Assembly (NCBI GenBank): GCA_958296015.1
Contig: CATQIH010000011.1
Location: 17,061 to 81,060, forward strand
DNA from: Cyclobacteriaceae bacterium
GTDB lineage: Bacteria; Bacteroidota; Bacteroidia; Cytophagales; Cyclobacteriaceae
Direction of reading: 5' to 3'
DNA length: 64,000 nt
In this document: piece after piece, positions 52,814 to 62,776 of the stretch
How the letters are laid out: each line of letters opens with the position of its first letter
Numbering within the stretch: the stretch's first letter is position 1
Made by a program: the position numbers and the translations under genes
Notes under the pieces: model-generated
Seen by the model: only the letters and a program-made list of their open reading frames with translations
Database searches by the model: none
Told to the model about the DNA's origin: nothing

Positions 52814-53809
52814 AGACTTGTTAGGTGCTGTAAATCAAACAATTGGGGGATATTGGATATTTTGTATGCATGAACTATTCAGAGATAACTTCCAAGCGAC
52901 AATTCAAAGATGCCACTGGCTTTAGCCGAGAAGAGTTTGACTGCCTACTCTCCACGATGAAACAAACTTATTACGAGCAGCATGGACAAACCTACCAAGA
53001 GTATCTAGAGGAGTGCGTAGAGAACTGGCCTAAACTCAGAACGCTAGGTGATGGACTTTTCTTTGTTTTATTCTATAACAAGAATGGTTTGATTTGGGGA
53101 TGTCAGGGATTAGTCTTTGGTATGTCCTCAGCCAGTGCGCACGAAAGATACCATTTCTTCTCGGAGCTACTGGAGCAGACGCTGGAAAAAAAAGGGTATG
53201 CCTAAGCGAGAATTCAGCAATAGTCAGGAATTTGAGGACTGTCTTGGGCAGACCGAAGAGATCATCATTGACGGCTTTGAGAACTTGACCCAGCGACCAG
53301 AAAGCTATGATAGTCAAAGAGTTAAGTATAGCGGTAAGAAATCAACTCATACACATATTGCTTTGTTGTTCTCTGATAAAAAGCGGCGCATCTACTATGT
53401 GAGTGCCTTGTAGGCGGGTAGCCAAGTAGACATAGGAATTCTCAAAAACGAATTTACTCCTGGGCAGGGCTGGTTCAGAAATCTCAGGGTACTTTTTGAC
53501 TTAGGATTTGTGGGGGTGGACAAACACTATACCTTCAAGGAGTTGGTCATTGGAGAAAAGAAGCCCGGGAAGTCAAAGAAGAATCCTTCACCCCAAATGA
53601 GTGATGAGCAGAAAGAGAAGAACAGGAGCGTGAGTAAAGAGCGGATATTCGTAGAGCACGCTATTGGCAGAATGAAGAAATACCGCGTCTTGAAAAACAG
53701 GTGCCGACTTAAAAGCCAGCGACTCAAAAACAAGATAATAGGTATCTGTGCGGGGCTTGCCAACTACCAATTAGACCTAACCTTCTGATAAACAAAACCT
53801 AACAGGTCT
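52814..53809 (+). mobile_element. IS5-family-type insertion sequence, 996 bp, transposase disrupted
   Basis: Terminal inverted repeats AGAC(T/C)TGTTAGGTnnTGTnnATC lie at 52814 and (reverse complement) ending at 53809. Both ends are flanked by AAT (52811-52813, 53810-53812), consistent with a 3-bp target duplication. The element follows the MFS gene on the left and adjoins the tail of a DUF5675 gene copy on the right. Confidence 0.85.
52870..53788 (+). pseudogene. IS5-like DDE transposase in two frames with an internal stop
   Basis: OrfA, from the ATG at 52870 (MNYSEITSKRQFKDATGFSR), has the HTH region and ends at 53205. A run of eight A (53186-53193) joins it to the second frame, KGMPKREFSNSQEFEDCL. 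That frame contains IIIDGFENLTQRPE, YSGKKSTHTHIALL and, after a TAG at 53411, the C-terminal ERIFVEHAIGRMKKYRVLKN. The A8 run fits slippage-dependent fusion, known in this family, but the TAG breaks the catalytic domain. Not functional. Confidence 0.8.
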
Positions 53810-53905
53810 AATAAGTATAAAGAACTGATCGATCTAACCAAAGAATTTGATGATGACTGCGAAACTAACAAATGCTATGAAATGGAAGTTGAGATTAATT
53901 GCTAA
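53810..53905 (+). pseudogene. Tail of a second TPM-DUF5675 gene, cut by the IS
   Basis: Reads NKYKELIDLTKEFDDDCETN followed by KCYEMEVEINC and a stop, the same last ~31 codons as 3706-3799. Everything upstream is gone, replaced by the IS and the MFS region. Confidence 0.85.
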
Positions 53906-54715
53906 TGTCTTTATATGGTCTATAATATTTTCAGTTCCGTTAAATTCATTTGCTCAGAACCAGTTTGTTGGTATTAAGAAACCTTCATCTGCGAATCCTT
54001 ATTGGGATTCATATAGCCAAGAATCTAAAGAAAGAAAAATTAATGATATTAAAGAAGCAATTGCTTTAAACATTAAAAATTTTAGCTTGTTTGAGTATTC
54101 CTTTGTTTTAGAAGAATTACTGCAATCATATACAAGTACAAGTTTTCGTTTTGACGTAAATAGACCAGAGAATTATTATCCCGCAAAAAAAATTACTTAG
54201 TACAAAAATTGAAACAAAGTAATTACCCACTTGCAAAAATTACGTGGGAGTTTCTAAGTCAAGTAAGAATATCACGCATACGGAAAACCGCCCCTGATTC
54301 TTTCAATAATATTCTAACTGGCACTTGGCAGGGTTCTTATGCGGATAAAGAAATTCAGATTTATATGAACCCCTACAGTAATCTTGCCGATGAAGATAGC
54401 TTACGGGGCTATAACAAATTCACCTGGCAAAGCGATATCAAACAAATCGCTATGCGAGGTATTTTTGAAGATAAAGGGAGTTATTTTAAGGTAAAAATGG
54501 AAGAGTACAGAGTTCCTTTTGAGGAAGAGCCTAAGGGAAAACAGGATATTATTAATGAATCGTGGGGCGGCCGCAAAAAGTTTTACCCTCACAGTATGAG
54601 TTATGGGATGTTTGAATTCATAATAGACAAAAAAACGAAAATTATGAAGGGCACCTGGTCTTCACGTAGTGGAAACCTGGTACGTGAGTTTGAAATACCT
54701 AAACTATATCAGTAA
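53877..54715 (+). pseudogene. Second copy of the lipocalin-like partner gene, deleted and frameshifted
   Basis: Starts with the same overlapping ATG as the 3771 gene (MKWKLRLIANVFIWSIIFSV). After FEYSFVLEELLQSYTS the residues from about 90 to 220 of the intact copy are missing and the sequence resumes FRFDVNRPENYY. A frameshift in an A8 run at about 54185-54192 stops the frame at 54200. The other frame continues to the natural C terminus (GTWQGSY...KLYQ) at 54715. The C-terminal ~390 bp is about 94% identical to 4584-4994 by hand comparison. Confidence 0.85.
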
Positions 54716-54742
54716 GAAACCTGAAATCGTGTATTGATTGAT

Positions 54743-55369
54743 ATGAAGGGACTATACCTGATACTATTGCTGTCGTTAATTGGAGGAGAGTATACGCAGT
54801 TCATTGAATTGTTCCCGCAAGCAAAACTTGATAGGAATGGTAACTTCCTAACTCGTTCATTAAACTGGAACAATTATGCTGATCTAAAAGAAAAGTACCC
54901 GATCGTGTCTGAAGATAATAGTTTCATATTTTTATGCGATCAGGATTCTTCTAAGCTCTACTACGAATATGATCTGTACCATATGGAAGAGGGCTACCTT
55001 ATTGAGCATGTCAAGGAAAATTTTGTTCACCATGCGATCGCTTCGTTCAGGAGAAAAGAGTATGACATGGTAATCTACTCCAAATATGGACCTGATGATG
55101 AACATTATTATCTCCGTTCTTTTGATAAAAAAGGTAATCCTTTAGATGAATTGATGGTTAACAAAAAGATGTACGAAGGAACAAGCGTTGCGCTTGATAC
55201 CTTCAGCTTTAGCTTGATTAACAGTAATAACTTAAAAGTATATTCTTATCAAGACTCTACCAGTTATAATAACGTCGCCAGAGGATCAATTATTAACGCT
55301 AAAGTACTAATGCGAATCAACAGTAAAAAAAGAGACATAGAAATTAGCCATAAGTTTATCTTTGGATGA
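54743..55369 (+). CDS. Second copy of the small secreted module protein
   Basis: 208 aa from the ATG at 54743 (MKGLYLILLLSLIGGEYTQF); homologous to 5020-5739 (239 aa) over most of its length (FLTRSLNWNNYADLKEKYPI, VKENFVHHAIASFR). The last ~40 residues diverge and end early at FIFG, right where the next transposase begins, so an IS insertion may have cut it. Part of the duplicated module; function unknown. Confidence 0.7.
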   Translation: MKGLYLILLLSLIGGEYTQFIELFPQAKLDRNGNFLTRSLNWNNYADLKEKYPIVSEDNSFIFLCDQDSSKLYYEYDLYHMEEGYLIEHVKENFVHHAIASFRRKEYDMVIYSKYGPDDEHYYLRSFDKKGNPLDELMVNKKMYEGTSVALDTFSFSLINSNNLKVYSYQDSTSYNNVARGSIINAKVLMRINSKKRDIEISHKFIFG

Positions 55370-56296
55370 TGGATCACATCGATAAACTCATTTGGTTGTA
55401 CTCCTATGTCTGTGAGCGACCCACGCCGGGTGCTATGATAGCGAATTACCCTGGTAGTGCCGCTCCACGGTGGACAAAGATTCAGTCACAATACCACTCC
55501 GGCTCAGTTCACTGATCAGGAGGTAATAACAATTTACCTTTTTGAAGTGCTGGAAGAACAAAATTATCAAATCAAACAAATGCATAAGCACGTAAAGAAA
55601 TACTTATTGAGTTGGTTTCCCAGTTTGCCTAGTTACCAACGGTTTAATAAGCGGCTCAATGATTGGGAAGAGCTTTTTCCCCTGCTATTGAGTAGAGTGA
55701 TACAGTCAGCCGATTTAACAATGACAGATACGGGTACCAGTTTGGGTGATTCTATGCCCATTATAGTGGCCAGTGCTAAACGTGGTAATATCGCTAAGAC
55801 AGCTCCCGAATATTGTAATAAAGGCTGTTGTGCCTCTAAAGACACTTATTACTATGGTGTCAAACTACACACTTTGGCCTTCCGGCGGCCAGATCATCTT
55901 CCTCTACCCCAACAGGTAATTATAAGCCAAGCTTCCACACATGATCTGACTGTTATGCGCCCCTATCTGCAAAACCAACCAGGTCAGCATTTTGTCTTAG
56001 ATAAAGCTTATTGCGACCAAGCATTAGCTCAGTATATGGAAGAAATTTTATTCGCTCAACTGCTTACTCCTAATAAAAAGCAAAAGGGCCAGACAGAACA
56101 AGCTGCTGATCGGTTGTGGAATACCATGATCAGCCATGTTAGGCAGCCTATTGAGTCCTTATTTAGCTGGATAGAGCAGAAAACTTCCATACAATCTGCT
56201 GCTAAGGTACGATCTAATCAAGGCTTGAAGCTGCATCTTTTCGGTAAGTTAACCGCCGCTATGATTGCCTTTGTTTTCCCCTGCTTTAACTATTGA
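55369..56296 (+). pseudogene. DDE transposase (IS982/IS4-like), frameshifted at the 5' end
   Basis: An ATG at 55369 reads MDHIDKLIWLYSYVCE, the family N terminus. The main frame from 55457 continues GQRFSHNTTPAQFTDQEVIT and holds the DDE region: MPIIVASAKRGNI, YYYGVKLHTLAF, VLDKAYCDQAL, and a final RQPIESLFSWIEQKT. A ~58-nt segment between them does not match in length and shifts the frame. IS982 versus IS4-type is uncertain. Terminal repeats were not identified. The start overlaps the stop of the preceding gene by 1 nt. Confidence 0.65.
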
Positions 56297-56341
56297 TTCG
56301 CATTATTACGTCAACATTACTTCAGAACCTAAGGTTAAGAT

Positions 56342-57247
56342 ATGGAATTTGGTAAACTCAAAGATATCAGCCAGGTAGATTTTACGCTACCAGAGGATGA
56401 TCCGCACAACCGATTGTTATCATTCAGCAAAGATGAAGGCGACTTTAAGATTTACATCGGATCGGCCCGATGGGGAGAAAGGGCGTTGGTCGGTAAGATT
56501 TATCCGCCCAAAACAGCCGCCAGAGACTATCTCTTCTATTATTCGCGGCAGTTTGATACCATAGAGATGAATACAACCCACTATCGTATTCCTACAGTGG
56601 CGGTGGTAGAAGAGTGGTGTGAAAAGGCACATCCAGGTTTTCTGTTCTGCCCGAAAGTTCCGCAAATGATTAGTCATAGCCCCGACTTCGGGCAGTATGC
56701 TCAGGCTACGGAGCAGTTTGTAGCAGCTATATATGCCTTTGAGCAGCAGCTTGGTATGCCATTTTTGCAGCTTCCGCCCGACTTTTCTCCACAAATGGGT
56801 CGCCTGTTCTTCGACTATCTGCGCAAATGGCCGCGCGACTTGCCTCTGGCCGTGGAATTTCGTCACCCCAACTGGTTCAGCAACGCCCGTATCAAAGACC
56901 GGGCATTTGATTTGTTGCAAGAGATGGGTATCAGTCCGGTAATTACCGACACGGCTGGCCGCAGGGACGTTGTTCATCAGCGCCTGACCAACAGTAAAGT
57001 TTTGATACGCTTCGTAGGCAATCGCCTCCATGCTACCGACTATCTGCGGATTGACAGCTGGGTGCAACGGCTAAAACAGTGGAGAGAAACGGGGTTGAAG
57101 ACAGTCTTTTTTATTGTACACCAGCCGGAAGAAAATTACTGTGTAGACCTGGCTATTTACTTGGTAAAAAAGCTCAACCAGACACTGGATATGCAGATAG
57201 CACCACCCAGAATTTTACCTATAGGAAAACAGCAGAGCCTGTTTTAA
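56342..57247 (+). CDS. DUF72 (YecE-type) protein
   Basis: 301 aa TIM-barrel family. Marks: IYIGSARWGERALVGKIYPP, YYSRQFDTIEMNTTHYRIPT, FLQLPPDFSP, LAVEFRHPNWF, VLIRFVGN, FFIVHQPEENYCV. The molecular function of DUF72 is unknown. The 3' end overlaps the convergent Uma2 gene by 4 nt. Confidence 0.9.
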   Translation: MEFGKLKDISQVDFTLPEDDPHNRLLSFSKDEGDFKIYIGSARWGERALVGKIYPPKTAARDYLFYYSRQFDTIEMNTTHYRIPTVAVVEEWCEKAHPGFLFCPKVPQMISHSPDFGQYAQATEQFVAAIYAFEQQLGMPFLQLPPDFSPQMGRLFFDYLRKWPRDLPLAVEFRHPNWFSNARIKDRAFDLLQEMGISPVITDTAGRRDVVHQRLTNSKVLIRFVGNRLHATDYLRIDSWVQRLKQWRETGLKTVFFIVHQPEENYCVDLAIYLVKKLNQTLDMQIAPPRILPIGKQQSLF

Positions 57248-57819
57248 AGTAATTCTGTTCTGCGATACACTTCTGATAATGGTAGGGTGATATTGACAGA
57301 GCGCAAATCAATGGATGCATTTTCCCCACTGAACCATTCCATCTGCCATCGTTCATCCGGTGCGCTTCGGTAATAAACCTGTGCCACCCACATATTTTGC
57401 TCAATCAGCACATACTCCCGCAGAGAAGACAACTCACTATAGTAACGAAACTTGGCTCCACGATCATAAGCTGCCGTGCTGTCTGACAAAACTTCTACCA
57501 ACAAAACCGGATTGGTCAGCGCACGTACATCCTGTTCAGAACGTTCGGGAGGCCCACAAACTACCGACACATCTGGGTACAGCGATTTATTGACAGAGGC
57601 CATATAAAATTTTACATCGCTATTAAATACAGAGCAATCTTTTGTTGTTAAAGCACTTGTGAGTTGATAACTGACATTGTTTGAGATCAACCCATGTTTA
57701 GGATCGCCTCCGGCCATATCGAAAACTTCTCCATGATGATACTCATAACGCACATTGTTCTCTTCTTCTAATTGATTGTATTCATTCAAGGACAAATAGT
57801 GTTTTTCAGCTTGTTCCAT
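57244..57819 (-). CDS. Uma2-family (DUF820) putative PD-(D/E)xK nuclease
   Basis: 191 aa. Pattern YLSLNEYNQLEEENNVRYEY, HGLISNNVSYQL, SLYPDVSVVCG (catalytic-like D), PVLLVEVLSDSTAAYDRGAK (E...D/K), FRYYSELSSLREYVLI. The core PD, EV and K positions of DUF820 are visible. Common multicopy family of unknown biological role. A deleted paralogue lies at 58580-58780. Confidence 0.9.
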   Translation of the reverse strand: MEQAEKHYLSLNEYNQLEEENNVRYEYHHGEVFDMAGGDPKHGLISNNVSYQLTSALTTKDCSVFNSDVKFYMASVNKSLYPDVSVVCGPPERSEQDVRALTNPVLLVEVLSDSTAAYDRGAKFRYYSELSSLREYVLIEQNMWVAQVYYRSAPDERWQMEWFSGENASIDLRSVNITLPLSEVYRRTELL

Positions 57820-58072
57820 AAGTTTGGTGTTTTATGCCAACGAATATAGCAATTTTTGCTTTTCCAAATAGTCATAGCACTTTCAATTTGTTCAGCAAGA
57901 TGCTCAATTGAAGTCCTTGAATTGCGCGTGATGCAGTATTTTATCGCCTTGATTAAGTGGTATGAGTTTTATTTTGCCTGAACTATTGTTATATTGAATC
58001 GTTGTTATAAGTAGAAACAGTCTGTTTCAGCTACTATTACTGCTGGGATTTAACCAATAAACATCAGTTGTT

Positions 58073-58480
58073 ATGCTTTACAAATATGCCTATCACTTTG
58101 CTGCGTTGTTTCTTTTGACAGTACTTATTTCATGTTCAACCAGTGAAGCTCCCTCCGACATGCGCACTATGACGGTCACTGCCACTGCTTACAATTCTCT
58201 GGAAGCACAAACCAAGAAAGGCGACTCCCTTACAACAGCCTGGGGAGAACAACTGGAACCAGGTATGAAGGTGATTGCCGTTTCCCGCGATCTGATTCCT
58301 GAAGGGCTGGGCCACAACGCCGAGGTTAAAATTGAGGGACTGGAAGGTACTTACAGGGTAGTGGATAAGATGAACAAGCGATGGGAAAAACGTATTGATA
58401 TTTATATGGGCAACCAGCAGGAAGTTGCTGCCGACTGGGGCAAACAGGAAGTTAATATTACCTGGGAAGTAGATAGCTAA
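58073..58480 (+). CDS. 3D-domain lipoprotein (double-psi beta-barrel)
   Basis: 135 aa. Lipobox VLISC. The 3D/MltA-like barrel begins at VTATAYNSLEAQT, then GMKVIAVSRDLIPEGLGHNAEVKIEG and VVDKMNKRWEKRIDIYMG with the conserved Asp residues. It probably acts on or binds peptidoglycan in the periplasm. Single gene with its own terminator. Confidence 0.86.
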   Translation: MLYKYAYHFAALFLLTVLISCSTSEAPSDMRTMTVTATAYNSLEAQTKKGDSLTTAWGEQLEPGMKVIAVSRDLIPEGLGHNAEVKIEGLEGTYRVVDKMNKRWEKRIDIYMGNQQEVAADWGKQEVNITWEVDS

Positions 58481-58527
58481 AAAGTGTGTGTTTTTATCTT
58501 TTCTAACCAAGATTGTTTTAATTTTAC

Positions 58528-58548
58528 GGGCTTTTGATAAAAAAGCCC
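58528..58548 (+). terminator. Rho-independent terminator after the 3D-domain gene
   Basis: GGGCTTTT-gataa-AAAGCCC with T-rich sequence (ttttgtttt) directly after; 47 nt downstream of the stop. Confidence 0.75.
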
Positions 58549-58579
58549 TTTTGTTTTGTGCTATATTGAATCTCAAAGT

Positions 58580-58780
58580 ATGGAACCTGTTATTAAAGAC
58601 CGACTTTCTTTAGCTGAATATCGGCAACTGGAAGAAGACACCAATACACGCTATCGTGGTTCTGAAACCGAAAATTGGCAAATGGCCTGGCATGAAGGTA
58701 AAGATAGCATGGTTCATCTTCAGTCATTAAATATAGACTTACCTTTGAACAAGATATATAGCCAGATTGAGGACCTTTGA
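58580..58780 (+). pseudogene. Uma2/DUF820 remnant with large internal deletion
   Basis: 66 codons from the ATG at 58580. The N-terminal MEPVIKDRLSLAEYRQLEED is joined to the C-terminal GSETENWQMAWHEG and SLNIDLPLNKIYSQIE. The ~120 residues with the catalytic core, present in the intact paralogue (57244-57819), are absent, and the frame is kept. Not a functional nuclease. Confidence 0.8.
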
Positions 58781-58838
58781 CAGTAACAAACCTGACGCTT
58801 TTCTAATCTAAATTTAAGCGTCAATTTTTTAATCTTTT

Positions 58839-60932
58839 ATGAAAACAGCACAATATCAAATTTTTTTATTACTGGTTTTTTTACTAGCCAGTTATTGCCC
58901 AACCCTGAGCCAGCAATTACCTGCTACAGACACCCTAGACGTTGAGCACACCGCTCCCAAACTACTCAATGAGATTGTTGTGGTAGGCTACGACGATCAT
59001 CAGAAACTTCTGGAGACACCAGGCTCAGTGGGTCTGGTTGACCGCGAACTGCTCCATGCCTATGATGAAACATCGATAGTACCGGCCATGAATACCATTC
59101 CCGGCGTACGCATGGAACAGCGAGCACCGGGCAGCTACCGGATCGCTATCCGTGGTAGCACTCTGAGGGCACCGTATGGCGTACGCAACATCAAAGTATA
59201 CTGGAATGGTATCCCATTTACAGGCCCTGCCGGTGGCACTGATTTCAACTTGCTGGACGTGGTCAATATCAACCGCATCGAGGTGATCAAAGGACCTGCC
59301 GGTAGTATTTATGGGGCTGGTACCGGCGGCGTGCTCAACCTCAACAGCCATGCAGAAGGCAATGAACTCAACCAGATCGGTGTGTCCTTTGGCTCCTTCG
59401 GTATGCGACGTGCTGATGTTAGCCTCAATAAATACAGCGGTAAGAATAAGTTCTCTTTCAAATATGCACACCAGCAGTCCGATGGCTACAGAGCAAATTC
59501 TTACCTCAACCGCGATGTGGTTCAGTTAAGTTCAAAGACAGCTTTTTCAGAAAAATCAACCCTGGGTGCAGATGTATTGTATTCTGACCTCCACTATGGT
59601 ATTCCGGGTGGACTAAAACCGGAAGAGGTCGCTTCCGATCCTAGTCAGGCAAGGCCCAACGCAGTCAGTCAACAGGCTGGCGTGCGACAGCGATTTTTGC
59701 TAACAGGCTTATCCTATGATCATCAATGGAATAGTAGTCTGAGCAACAAGACGGTTATTTATGGAAACCTTAGCTTTTTTGAGAATCCTTATCTGTTTGA
59801 TTACAAACGCGAAACGCAGATTGGTGGTGGCGGCCGCACCCGCTTCCAATATGACACACAACTAGGAAGCGTGAGCACCTCTATCATTGCAGGGGCAGAA
59901 TATCAGAATGCGCTTAGCGATGCCCGCAACTTTGGCAACTCCGGCGGGCAGCCGACAGGGCTTAACTTTGATGATGAGCTACGAAGCTGGCAGGCCATTA
60001 TTTTTGCCAAAGCCAACCTGACCCTTCCGAATAATATTCTGCTGATCACACTCGGACTAAGCCGGAATATGCTCAATTACAATATTTTCAGGGTAGCCGA
60101 AGCAGGATCAGATAGTTCTTACCGTGTGAACAGAAGCTTTGATCCGGTGTGGACACCACAGCTGGGCCTTGTCAAACAGTTTGGCAACACGGCACTGCAC
60201 GGAAGCATGAGTTATGGTTTTTCTCCGCCCAACATTGAGGATGTGCGTACCAATGAAGGAAGTATCAACCTGAACCTCAAACCGGAAAAGGGCATCAACT
60301 ACGAAATAGGCTATCGGGGTAATGTGGCTGAAAAGCTTAATTTTGACCTTACTGCTTTTTATTTCCAACTGAATGAGACGATCGTACAGCAACAGTCTGA
60401 ACGCGGCACCGTGTTGTTTGTCAATGCCGGCAGCACCGACCAAAAGGGTTTTGAAGCATCCCTGAGCTACTTTGTGCTACGCCAGCCAGATCGCTTTCTA
60501 TCTGACCTGGAGATCAGCACCGCGTACACCCGGCACAATTTTGTTTTCAAAAACTACATCAAGCAGGAAGAAGAAGGTCCACGGAATTTTTCTGACAATA
60601 AGCTCACCGGCGTAGCACCCAATGTCTGGGTTACCACCGCCCTGTTTAAATTCCGCCCCGGATTGTACCTTAATCTGACATATAATTTTACGGATAAAAT
60701 TCCGCTCAACGATGCCAACACCGTATATGCCGATGCTTACCACCTGGTGCAAACCAAGGTAGGATACAAAACTTCTTTTACGGATAGACTGAAACTGGAA
60801 TTGTTTGCAGGTATTGATAATCTGCTGAACGAGACCTATTCTCTGGGCAACGACCTGAATGCTTTTGGCAACAGGTACTATCAGCCTGCTGCTCCCAGGA
60901 ATTATTATGGAGGGGTGAAGATGTATTTCTAG
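58839..60932 (+). CDS. TonB-dependent outer-membrane receptor (siderophore/iron type)
   Basis: 697 aa. Signal peptide ending PTLSQQ; TonB box-like EIVVVGY; plug with IPGVRMEQRAPGSYRIAIRG, APYGVRNIKVYWNGIPFT and VVNINRIEVIKGPAGSIYGAGTGGVLNL; barrel ending YYGGVKMYF. It lacks an STN domain, so it is not regulated by FecIR signalling. It resembles FecA/FhuA-type importers; the ligand is unclear. Terminated by a bidirectional hairpin. Confidence 0.93.
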   Translation: MKTAQYQIFLLLVFLLASYCPTLSQQLPATDTLDVEHTAPKLLNEIVVVGYDDHQKLLETPGSVGLVDRELLHAYDETSIVPAMNTIPGVRMEQRAPGSYRIAIRGSTLRAPYGVRNIKVYWNGIPFTGPAGGTDFNLLDVVNINRIEVIKGPAGSIYGAGTGGVLNLNSHAEGNELNQIGVSFGSFGMRRADVSLNKYSGKNKFSFKYAHQQSDGYRANSYLNRDVVQLSSKTAFSEKSTLGADVLYSDLHYGIPGGLKPEEVASDPSQARPNAVSQQAGVRQRFLLTGLSYDHQWNSSLSNKTVIYGNLSFFENPYLFDYKRETQIGGGGRTRFQYDTQLGSVSTSIIAGAEYQNALSDARNFGNSGGQPTGLNFDDELRSWQAIIFAKANLTLPNNILLITLGLSRNMLNYNIFRVAEAGSDSSYRVNRSFDPVWTPQLGLVKQFGNTALHGSMSYGFSPPNIEDVRTNEGSINLNLKPEKGINYEIGYRGNVAEKLNFDLTAFYFQLNETIVQQQSERGTVLFVNAGSTDQKGFEASLSYFVLRQPDRFLSDLEISTAYTRHNFVFKNYIKQEEEGPRNFSDNKLTGVAPNVWVTTALFKFRPGLYLNLTYNFTDKIPLNDANTVYADAYHLVQTKVGYKTSFTDRLKLELFAGIDNLLNETYSLGNDLNAFGNRYYQPAAPRNYYGGVKMYF

Positions 60933-60942
60933 TTTAAATACA

Positions 60943-60974
60943 GAAGCCCGAAGCATATACTTACTTCGGGCTTC
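60943..60974. terminator. Bidirectional terminator hairpin
   Basis: GAAGCCCGAAG (60943-60953) pairs with CTTCGGGCTTC (60964-60974), a perfect 11-bp stem between convergent genes. Confidence 0.8.
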
Positions 60975-60978
60975 CGGC

Positions 60979-61365
60979 TTACAGCGAATCGCTCATCAGG
61001 ACATTGACCAGGTTGAGTACCTTTTCTTTGGCTTCCAGAAAACGATGCATCAGTTCATAATATTCGTGTGCCAGCAGCATTGTATGCATTTCATCCATAA
61101 ACTCTTTGATAAAAATAGCATAAAGTGCGAGCCTTTTGATGTGTACTTTGTTATCCAGAAAATAGGTTCTGACCTGCGTATTGAGCTTGTAGAGACTGCT
61201 TTTTTCAGTCATCAGATATTTGCTGAAAGTCCACTGAAAATCATCGCAGAAATCTACAAAAATAAATTCTGTAAAAAACTTATCTTTGGGGAGCACTTCT
61301 TTGAACTCGTTGTAAAACCTTTCTGCGGATTCAGGAAGCCTGAGTAATTCGGGATATCTTTGCAT
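60979..61365 (-). CDS. Hypothetical protein, 128 aa
   Basis: All-helical by eye (YNEFKEVLPKDKFFTEFIFV, KLNTQVRTYFLDNKVHIKRL, EYYELMHRFLEAKEKVLNLV). No signal or membrane segment, no recognised family. Upstream 430 nt are AT-rich. A cytosolic small Bacteroidota-specific protein is likely. Confidence 0.55.
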   Translation of the reverse strand: MQRYPELLRLPESAERFYNEFKEVLPKDKFFTEFIFVDFCDDFQWTFSKYLMTEKSSLYKLNTQVRTYFLDNKVHIKRLALYAIFIKEFMDEMHTMLLAHEYYELMHRFLEAKEKVLNLVNVLMSDSL

Positions 61366-61794
61366 CGTTTAATCTTTGTATATTTAAAATACAATTATAT
61401 AACCTAAATATTCAATTTAAAAACAAGTTACTTTGCAAAAACCACATATTTTGTTTCCAGATGATAAACTCGGAAAGCATTAGATTTTACAAAATACACC
61501 ATAAAAATTACTTTGTCATTATCGTTCACCAATGTCTGGCTGAACGCGTTTCATAGTTACTGATCATTAAAGTATGTTATTTAAACGCAAAATTGCAGGT
61601 TGTTTTCCTTATAACCTTTATAATTGCTAACAATTGATAAGTCCTGTTACTTTTCATCTTTATTAAAAAAACGTATCAAAACATTAAAAAATATGTGCGT
61701 AAATATGTCTTTGCTTTAAGTACTAAACAAAATAGACATATTTGTACCAACATTTATTGTATCTATCTGTTTTTTTAAACTATAAATTTTACCT
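61366..61794. other. AT-rich divergent region before panB
   Basis: Nothing coding. A weak promoter-like pair, TTTG at 61710 and CATATTTG at 61737-61744 (spacing 23 nt, longer than the Bacteroidota norm), lies 50 nt before panB. Confidence 0.3.
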
Positions 61795-62628
61795 ATGTCA
61801 TCGTATACATCCGGCAATTCCTCTGCCAATATCAAGAGAGTCACCACACACCAAATGCAGGCTATGAAAGCTCGAGGCGAAAAAATAGCCATGCTTACGG
61901 CCTATGACTATTCTATGGCCCGGCTAATTGATGAGGCAGGTATAGACATCATTCTGGTGGGCGATTCTGCTTCCAACGTGATGGCTGGCAACGAAACAAC
62001 CCTGCCCATCACACTCGACCAGATGATCTACCATGCCACCTCGGTGGTAAGGGCGGTAAAGCGTGCTTTTGTGATGGTAGACCTTCCTTTTGGCTCATAC
62101 CAGGGCAACTCATCCGAGGCTTTGCGATCTGCCATCCGAATCATGAAAGAATCTGGGGCACATGGCATTAAAGTTGAAGGCGGCAGAGAAATCAAAGATT
62201 CGGTGGTGAGGATTATCAGCGCAGGTGTGCCCGTGATGGGGCATCTGGGCCTCACACCTCAGTCCATTTATCAGTTTGGTACGTATTCGGTGCGGGCACG
62301 CGAAGAAGATGAGGCAGACAAGCTGATAGACGATGCCGTGCTATTACAGGAATGCGGATGCTTCGGTATTGTGCTGGAAAAAGTACCGGCATCACTTGCC
62401 AAAAAAGTTTCCGAACGGCTGACTATTCCTACGGTGGGCATTGGTGCAGGTGCTCATACCGATGGGCAAGTGCTGGTGATGCACGACATGCTAGGCATTA
62501 CTCAAGACTTCAACCCACGTTTTCTGAGACGCTACGCTGATCTGAAAACCATCATAGATCAGGCCGTGAAAGGCTATATCAACGATGTGAAAACCATAGA
62601 TTTTCCGGCAGAAGACGAAAGTTACTGA
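61795..62628 (+). CDS. panB: 3-methyl-2-oxobutanoate hydroxymethyltransferase
   Basis: 277 aa. Ketopantoate synthesis for pantothenate/CoA. Signatures: [89 protein letters not shown]. Mg-binding Asp residues ([13 protein letters not shown]) and the catalytic Glu region (VLEKVP) are intact. The short N-terminal extension is normal. Confidence 0.97.
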   Translation: MSSYTSGNSSANIKRVTTHQMQAMKARGEKIAMLTAYDYSMARLIDEAGIDIILVGDSASNVMAGNETTLPITLDQMIYHATSVVRAVKRAFVMVDLPFGSYQGNSSEALRSAIRIMKESGAHGIKVEGGREIKDSVVRIISAGVPVMGHLGLTPQSIYQFGTYSVRAREEDEADKLIDDAVLLQECGCFGIVLEKVPASLAKKVSERLTIPTVGIGAGAHTDGQVLVMHDMLGITQDFNPRFLRRYADLKTIIDQAVKGYINDVKTIDFPAEDESY

Positions 62629-62776
62629 TCAGCCCGCGTGGTACGTATCATTTGAATTTCCGGTTTTGTCATTCTCTATAGATCAAGTGAAATTAAACTT
62701 ATTTTTATTCGTTTTAACCTAAACATAAACGAGACCACCTAACTTTACCTCTTTGGAACTATTGAATGATCACAAA

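Noticed and set aside
55200..55369. Terminal inverted repeat of the second transposase
   Set aside because: The right-flank sequence has no matching reverse complement on the left; ends could not be set.
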